DNA of 64,000 bases, from NCBI GenBank assembly GCA_022539475.1, contig VCMS01000055.1:124001-188000 (forward strand), in the 5' to 3' direction. Position numbers and translations under genes: made by a program. The notes under the pieces were generated by a model that saw nothing but the letters and a program-made list of their open reading frames with translations, was not told the origin of the DNA and searched no databases. Numbering within the stretch: position 1 is the stretch's first letter; the number at the start of each line of letters is the position of its first letter. Shown here one piece after another: positions 59,120 through 64,000 of the stretch. The stretch is from Gracilaria domingensis (lineage: Eukaryota; Rhodophyta; Florideophyceae; Gracilariales; Gracilariaceae).

Positions 59120-60262
59120 ATGCATGTAGACTCCTTTGGCCACGAGTTCCTGGAAATTTTCCGGGAACACTACCCACCCTCCCTTTTCTTCGAGATGAAC
59201 CTTGCCACTAATTTTGCCCTCATGCGTTTGCTTCGGGAATACTTCCGCTTAGTCAGAAGGATACCCGCACAGAACCACGAAACGGGTTTCCTCCTAGCTA
59301 ATCTTGCCGTGACTCTCTACCCAATCAATTTGATCGAGAACTGCATGTCCCGAATCGACTATATCCGAGAGCTCATCGAAAACCCGGGATCTGATTCTAC
59401 CGCTCGACAGTCAACCCCGACTACGACTAGCATTCGTATCTTTCAGCAGGCCGGTAGATTCCCCGAGACCTCGCCATTCCGACAACAGGATCAGCGGATC
59501 AAAGATTTTGACATGAATCGAGCTCTGAAGCAGATCTCGTATCGTTTTAAGTATGACTCGTCGAAGTCCTCGGGCGCATTTAGTCAATGCTGGCACGAAT
59601 ACCAGGACGAATTTACTGCCACCGCACAGGAAAATGGAATCCCGGAATCTCACTGGTTACGACTCATGCGCCACCTCCTGAGTGGCAAGGAGAAGAGGTA
59701 CTTCCTGTCGCACGTCCTGCCTCACTGTGAGACGTTCGCTGAAGCCTGCAACAAAATGAGTAATATATAGTACTCCGTCAGCAGGAAGAAGCGAGCCGAA
59801 AACCTCGTGCGCACACTCCGTCTAGAAGCATTCCTCAAGGACACAACCGACCTGTCCGAGGCTCTCTTCAAACTGGACGAGCAGATTTCCACATTGACCC
59901 CCCAGTGCTCCAGCTACAGCCGATCAGATCATCCCAAAATTAAGTATCTCCGCCAAGGTGTAGTAGGACATGCGTTTGCCCGAGAGGCCATCCAGCGTTT
60001 GGACTCCGAGAACCTCCACTACCAGGAGTTCTTGACCCAACTCGACTCGGCCGCTCAGCTCCGAACAGAAGAAATGGACCACTCGGCTTCGGTCAGCACG
60101 TCCGCCAACGTGTTCTTGACCCAGTACGGCCCCCTTCCACAACATTTCGGACAGAATCGGACCCCTCGTCACAATTACTCCTGCTCTAATTGTGGCAAAC
60201 CGGGTCACACAGTTCGGCACTGCCGTCTTACCCCGAAATATCAAATAAATTGGCGCCCGTAG
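59120..60262 (+). pseudogene. Gag gene of the copia element with an internal stop
   Basis: A single frame (59120-60262) encodes a Gag-like protein: an N-terminal alpha-helical part, a capsid-like middle (SYRFKYDSSKSSGAFSQCWH) and a C-terminal zinc knuckle CSNCGKPGHTVRHC of the CX2CX4HX4C type. A TAG at 59768-59770 splits the frame after MSNI; the downstream part stays in frame. Copia elements normally make one Gag-Pol polyprotein, so this stop abolishes it unless suppressed. Confidence 0.88.
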
Positions 60263-60263
60263 A

Positions 60264-63200
60264 GTGCGCTTCCTGCAAAAGAAGAAGTATGGAAACAATG
60301 AAGTTCCCGCCTTTGAACGCGTCATCTACGAGTTAAGCGAGCAACTCGAAGCCCCCTCGGACTCGGATTCCGAAGACGTCGACGATTTTTACAACTCTAG
60401 CTCAGAGAGCCCCACCAAGTACTCTGAAAAATCGGACCCCCCTCATTCAAAAGACGATTCGGATCATTCCCTCGAGGGATTCTATGAATCGGTCAACCTG
60501 CACGGGCTGGACAACACCCTGGATTTTTCCAACGGGACTCTCTCGTCTTAAATGAGATGGTTCCGAATAAAAACCCCAAGGTAGTTAGCAAGATAGCAGG
60601 TAGTGGTAGAAATCCCAAAAAACACCTCTTTATGTAGTAGATTTACTCTCATGTAACGTCTCCGAGGTCAAAATACATGACGAAACCCACCACTTTCTTG
60701 GCGCTTGCCTTGAAACTGGCGTTCAGCGAACGGTTATTGGCCTACGCCAGGCCAAATTCTAGTGCAAATCAGTCGGTATCAAGTTCAAACCTCACCAATC
60801 CCGGCTCCGCTACCATCTTGACAAATCCATCTTTCGACCACTGGGACAAATCCCCATCAGAATCCATGCTCCCGAAGGCCGCATAATCAAGTTCACAGTC
60901 AACGTCATCGACGTGACATTCCCCTCCTACTCGGCCTCGACTTCCTTGATCACAACCAGCTCTACGTCAAGAACATATCCAACAAACTGGTCTGTACTAG
61001 AGGTTGGACGATGCCAATCGAGCGACAATTGGGCCACCTCTATCTGGACTGGACGGACTATATTGACATCAGCTTCATGATGACAGAACTACGCAAATTG
61101 CATTTGCATTTCTATCACCCCTCTTCAGGGAAGCTGTTCAACTTGATCAACAAGACTCTGCCGAACGAAGCCCCCCCGGAAACAAAGAAGCTCCTGGAAG
61201 AGGTAACGAAGGCCTGCGCAACCTGCCAGCACTTCTCACCACAACCCATGAGCTTTCAAGTGTCTTTCCATGACGGAATTGTCTTCAATCGTGACATATC
61301 CCCAGATCTCATGTTTATTGACAACCAGCCGATTTTGCATGTAGTGGATCTCCCTACTCAGTTCAGTGCAGCCGTGTTTGTTACACGACAATCTCTGGAC
61401 GACATCTGGGAAGCATTTCTCCAATGCTGGGCTACTGTTCACACCAGTTTCCCAGACATCATGACATGCGACCACGGATCAGTCTTCAATTCTCCAAGAT
61501 GGCAAACCCTTATGAGAGAGGGCGGTATACAGTATAAACTCAGCGGCGTTGAGAGTCATAACTCCCTCGGCGCTGTTGAGCGTTACTACGCCCCTCTCCG
61601 ACCCATCTTCCGTAAGATTCGTCACCATCGACCATCAGTAACCCCCAGACTTGCCCTCTAACTTGCAATAAAGGCCATGAACGACACGATGAACCCCGAG
61701 GGCGTGGTACGCTCGTTACTCGTCTTTGGCGTTCTTCCTCGCCTACCTGGAGTGGCATCTGAAACAGGTGACCACCACGCACGGATGCAATCTCTTATGA
61801 TAGCTAGGCACGAAATGGAACAAATCTCTAATGAATTAAGGCTTCGTAGAGCCTTAAAAACGAAATTACCCCCTACTGTCCACACCAATCTCTCCGTTGG
61901 ACAGAAAATACTTGTCTTCCGTGAAGATTCCACCGCGCCTTGGACCGGTCCTTACGAGATCAAACGGATCGAGGACAAGCAAGTCTTCATTGACAGCAAC
62001 GGCACCCTAGTTCAGCACAATATCTCCCAAGTCAAGCCCTATGTGCAGGACCAGGAGCCGCCAGAAGAACCCCCTACATCTTACCTTGACCTCCTTGACA
62101 CGTTCCTCAATGACTTCTCGGACAAAAACGACGCCTCTGGGACCGAGTGACCCATCCATCTCACTGACATACTTAAACCAAACGACCCACGCCGGTTTCT
62201 TCCACAGTTTGACGAAGCACGGCGCAAAGAAGTTGACAGTTTAACGAAGCGTGAAGTCTGGAAGGTCGTCAAAACCGAAACAATTCCTCCCGGGGCCAAC
62301 ATTCTTCGGGGGCGCTTTGCACTCTCCATCAAGAACGTCGGCACACCAGAGAAGTTGTACAAGGCTAGGTTCATTGCTCAAGCTCACAGGGACAAAGACA
62401 AGAGTGTTCTTGTACACAACTCCACCACAGTCCGCAAAAGCTCCATCCGAACCATTCTAAGTCTTGCCGCCGCCTACGGATTCCGAACCTGGAGCGACGA
62501 TGTAAGTCAAGCTTACTTACAAAGTAGCGACAGCCTCCAACGAGATGTTTATTTGAAACCTTCCCCGGACTTCAAGCTACTTCCCGACGTAGCCTTGAAA
62601 CTACTCAAACCTCTCTATGGACTACCAGATTCCGGCGACTATTGGAACAAGACTATGTTCGATCACCTCCGAAACGACCTAGATATGTGTCAAGCCAAGT
62701 CCGATATCCCATTCTTTTACAAGACAGACCACAACACCCTTTCAGGTATGACCGGAACTTATGTCGACGACTCTTTGCTCGCCGGCAACCCTCAGTTCTT
62801 GGAACTCATCGACAAATCCCTTGACCGCTTTGAATCCCGTGGCCGTGAATTCGATAATTTCCGATTCTCAGGGCTGAATATCAAAACAATTGACAAGTCA
62901 TTTACTATTGATCAGACGGATTATATTCAGAACCTTGAAATTTTATCAGACTCCAACTACGGCAACTTCCGCTCTATGAGAGCAAAACTTGCATGGCTTT
63001 GCAACTCACGACCGGATATCTGTTTCATCGTGAACAGACTCACACAAATCACCGAGAATAAGTTTGCAACCGATCCTCAGAACTACTCAAAAATCGTCAA
63101 CAAGACAATCCATTTCTTGAAAAATCCCAACCATTGCATGTTGAAATTTCGAAAACTAGTTTTAGATAGTTTATGTTTACGGGTATATTCAGACTCTTCT

Positions 63201-63683
63201 TTTGCTAACAATGGCGACCTTACCTCTCAACTCGGTTATATTGTCCTCTTATAAGACAAGTAAAACCATTGCAACGTCCTCCATTACGCCAGTCACAAAA
63301 GTCGCAGAGTTATTCGCAGTGCTTTAGGAGGAAACCTGTATGCTTTTGCTGACGCATTCGACTATGCTTACTCTATGTAGAAGGACCTGGACGAGATGCT
63401 TGGTCGACAAATTGACATACGCATGTTTACGGACTCTAAGAGCCTTTTTGATGTCATCACTAAGTCTTCTACCACCGCAGAGAAACCAATTATGATTGAC
63501 ATTGCCGCTGTTCGACGAGGCTACGAATCGAACTGCATATGCGATATGGGTTTCCGTAAGTCCAAGTTCAACCCGGCCGACAGCTTCACAAAACTGGTTT
63601 CTAACGCCGTTTTGGAACGCATTTTAGATTCAAACCGCATCGAACACCCAACAGCGCAATGGATTGTTCGCAATAACAACTAG
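60264..63683 (+). pseudogene. Pol region of the copia element: protease, integrase, RT, RNase H, with several breaks
   Basis: An acidic Ser/Asp-rich segment (60264-60551) is followed by a retropepsin-like region whose active-site DTG reads ETG (about 60710-60720), with a stop and a frameshift of one base near 60920. Integrase occupies about 61011-61661: the HHCC finger (LHLHFYHPSSG ... CATCQHF) and a core with DHG and the late Glu in GAVERYYAPLR. A TAA at 61659 and a TGA at 62148 interrupt the same frame. Reverse transcriptase follows with the catalytic GTYVDDSLLAG (about 62756-62790), then RNase H with RVYSDSSFANN, broken by stops at 63252 and near 63378, and a final part with GFRKSKFNPADSFTK ending at 63683. 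The module order protease-integrase-RT-RNase H is diagnostic of copia. Confidence 0.9.
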
Positions 63684-63715
63684 GGAATGTAGTACAATAG
63701 AAGAAAAATATCGAG

Positions 63716-64000
63716 CGTTGGAATGAAAGCCGTGACGGGAGAGGGAGTGGTGGAATTATCAGCCTTCAGCAGGAGAGGCTGATAATTCGAACCGACAGTC
63801 TGCCAAGCCACGCTTTGATATGCTACGTGGCGAAAGCGGGCGTGGCAGAAGTGCAGCCTCTCTCTCTTAGAGTGCGCGTCTCAGTTCTCTATAAAAGCGA
63901 GAGAGAGCAGAGTAGTTCCTTTCTCCTCTGCTCTCCTCCCATCACCATCTTCCTACTCTAACAACCTTGCCTACACGCTGCGTCTTCATCCTCGCAAGCG
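63716..64000 (+). repeat. 3' LTR of the copia element, truncated by the window end
   Basis: Begins at 63716 with CGTTGGAATG and matches the left LTR for 284 bp, including the hairpin (one mismatch in the stem) and the TATA box at 63890-63896. Roughly 25 differences in 284 positions were counted by eye. The end, and so the LTR length and the second target duplication, are outside the window. Confidence 0.9.

Larger units (their letters stand above)
57375..64000 (+). mobile_element. Decayed Ty1/copia LTR retrotransposon, 3' end cut off by the window
   Basis: Two direct LTRs at least 284 bp long flank a gag and a pol region in the copia order (protease, integrase, reverse transcriptase, RNase H). 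The left LTR starts TGTTGGAATG, a typical copia LTR start; the right one has C for T in the first base. LTR-to-LTR offset is about 6341 bp and divergence by eye is roughly 9-10 percent, so the insertion is not recent. Gag, protease and pol are interrupted by stops and at least one frameshift. An inverted LTR copy directly follows the left LTR. The element is therefore inactive as it stands and likely one of many copies. Confidence 0.93.

Overview
This is a eukaryotic nuclear window from a photosynthetic organism, most likely a red alga of the florideophyte or Chondrus type. That assignment is inference from gene content and style. Genes are dense, on both strands and almost intron-free: only four introns could be supported (96-173 nt, donors gtacgt, gtaagt or gtatgc, acceptors cag). 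Several predicted plastid proteins carry a phenylalanine near the N-terminus, as red algal transit peptides do. Plastid-type enzymes (fused aspartokinase-homoserine dehydrogenase, a prenyl diphosphate synthase, a DUF1995 protein) sit beside general eukaryotic genes. Short GC- and CpG-rich islands mark some promoters. The right end holds a decayed Ty1/copia retrotransposon.

Layout. 1-5 kb: biotin synthase (cut by the window edge), spliceosomal cyclophilin H, an orphan ER-type coiled-coil membrane protein, and a DUF1995 plastid protein. 5.8-18.2 kb: metallophosphoesterase, RNase H2 subunit A (one intron), a protein ending in an alpha-COP-like C-terminal domain, two GT61-type glycosyltransferases, a small membrane protein and a plastid-type pseudokinase. 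18.5-31 kb: a NUMOD3 protein, ATP10, a staphylococcal-nuclease-like protein, USP5, RPB4, KDSR, a TLS1/C9orf78 splicing factor and TRAPPC5. 31-35 kb: two unknown small proteins around a very GC-rich island, then a DUF1295 membrane reductase. 35-42 kb: exportin-7 (one intron), N6AMT1 (one intron) and UFD1. 43-47.4 kb: a divergent pair, a prenyl diphosphate synthase broken by four apparent frameshifts and aspartokinase-homoserine dehydrogenase. 48-57 kb: a WD40 protein, a CRAL-TRIO protein, an unknown protein, a J-domain-less Hsp40, calcineurin B and a hemerythrin-like helical protein. 57.4-64 kb: the retrotransposon, whose 5' LTR forms a large imperfect palindrome with an inverted LTR copy.

No operon-like logic is expected. 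The genes are independent, often in divergent pairs sharing 0.3-1 kb promoters (BIOB/PPIH, RNASEH2A/alpha-COP-like, RPB4/KDSR, TLS1/TRAPPC5, GGPPS/AK-HSDH, CRAL-TRIO/unknown, Hsp40/CNB). Recurring themes are secretory and Golgi function (two GT61 enzymes, TRAPPC5, the alpha-COP-like protein, CRAL-TRIO), RNA processing (PPIH, TLS1, RPB4), ubiquitin and proteostasis (USP5, UFD1, Hsp40) and plastid metabolism. No tRNA, rRNA or CRISPR array was recognised by eye.

The best leads are the alpha-COP C-terminal domain without a beta-propeller, the PCNA-binding-like motif on RNase H2A, the four-frameshift GGPPS, the J-less Hsp40, the duplicated domain beside NUMOD3 motifs, and the inverted-LTR palindrome.
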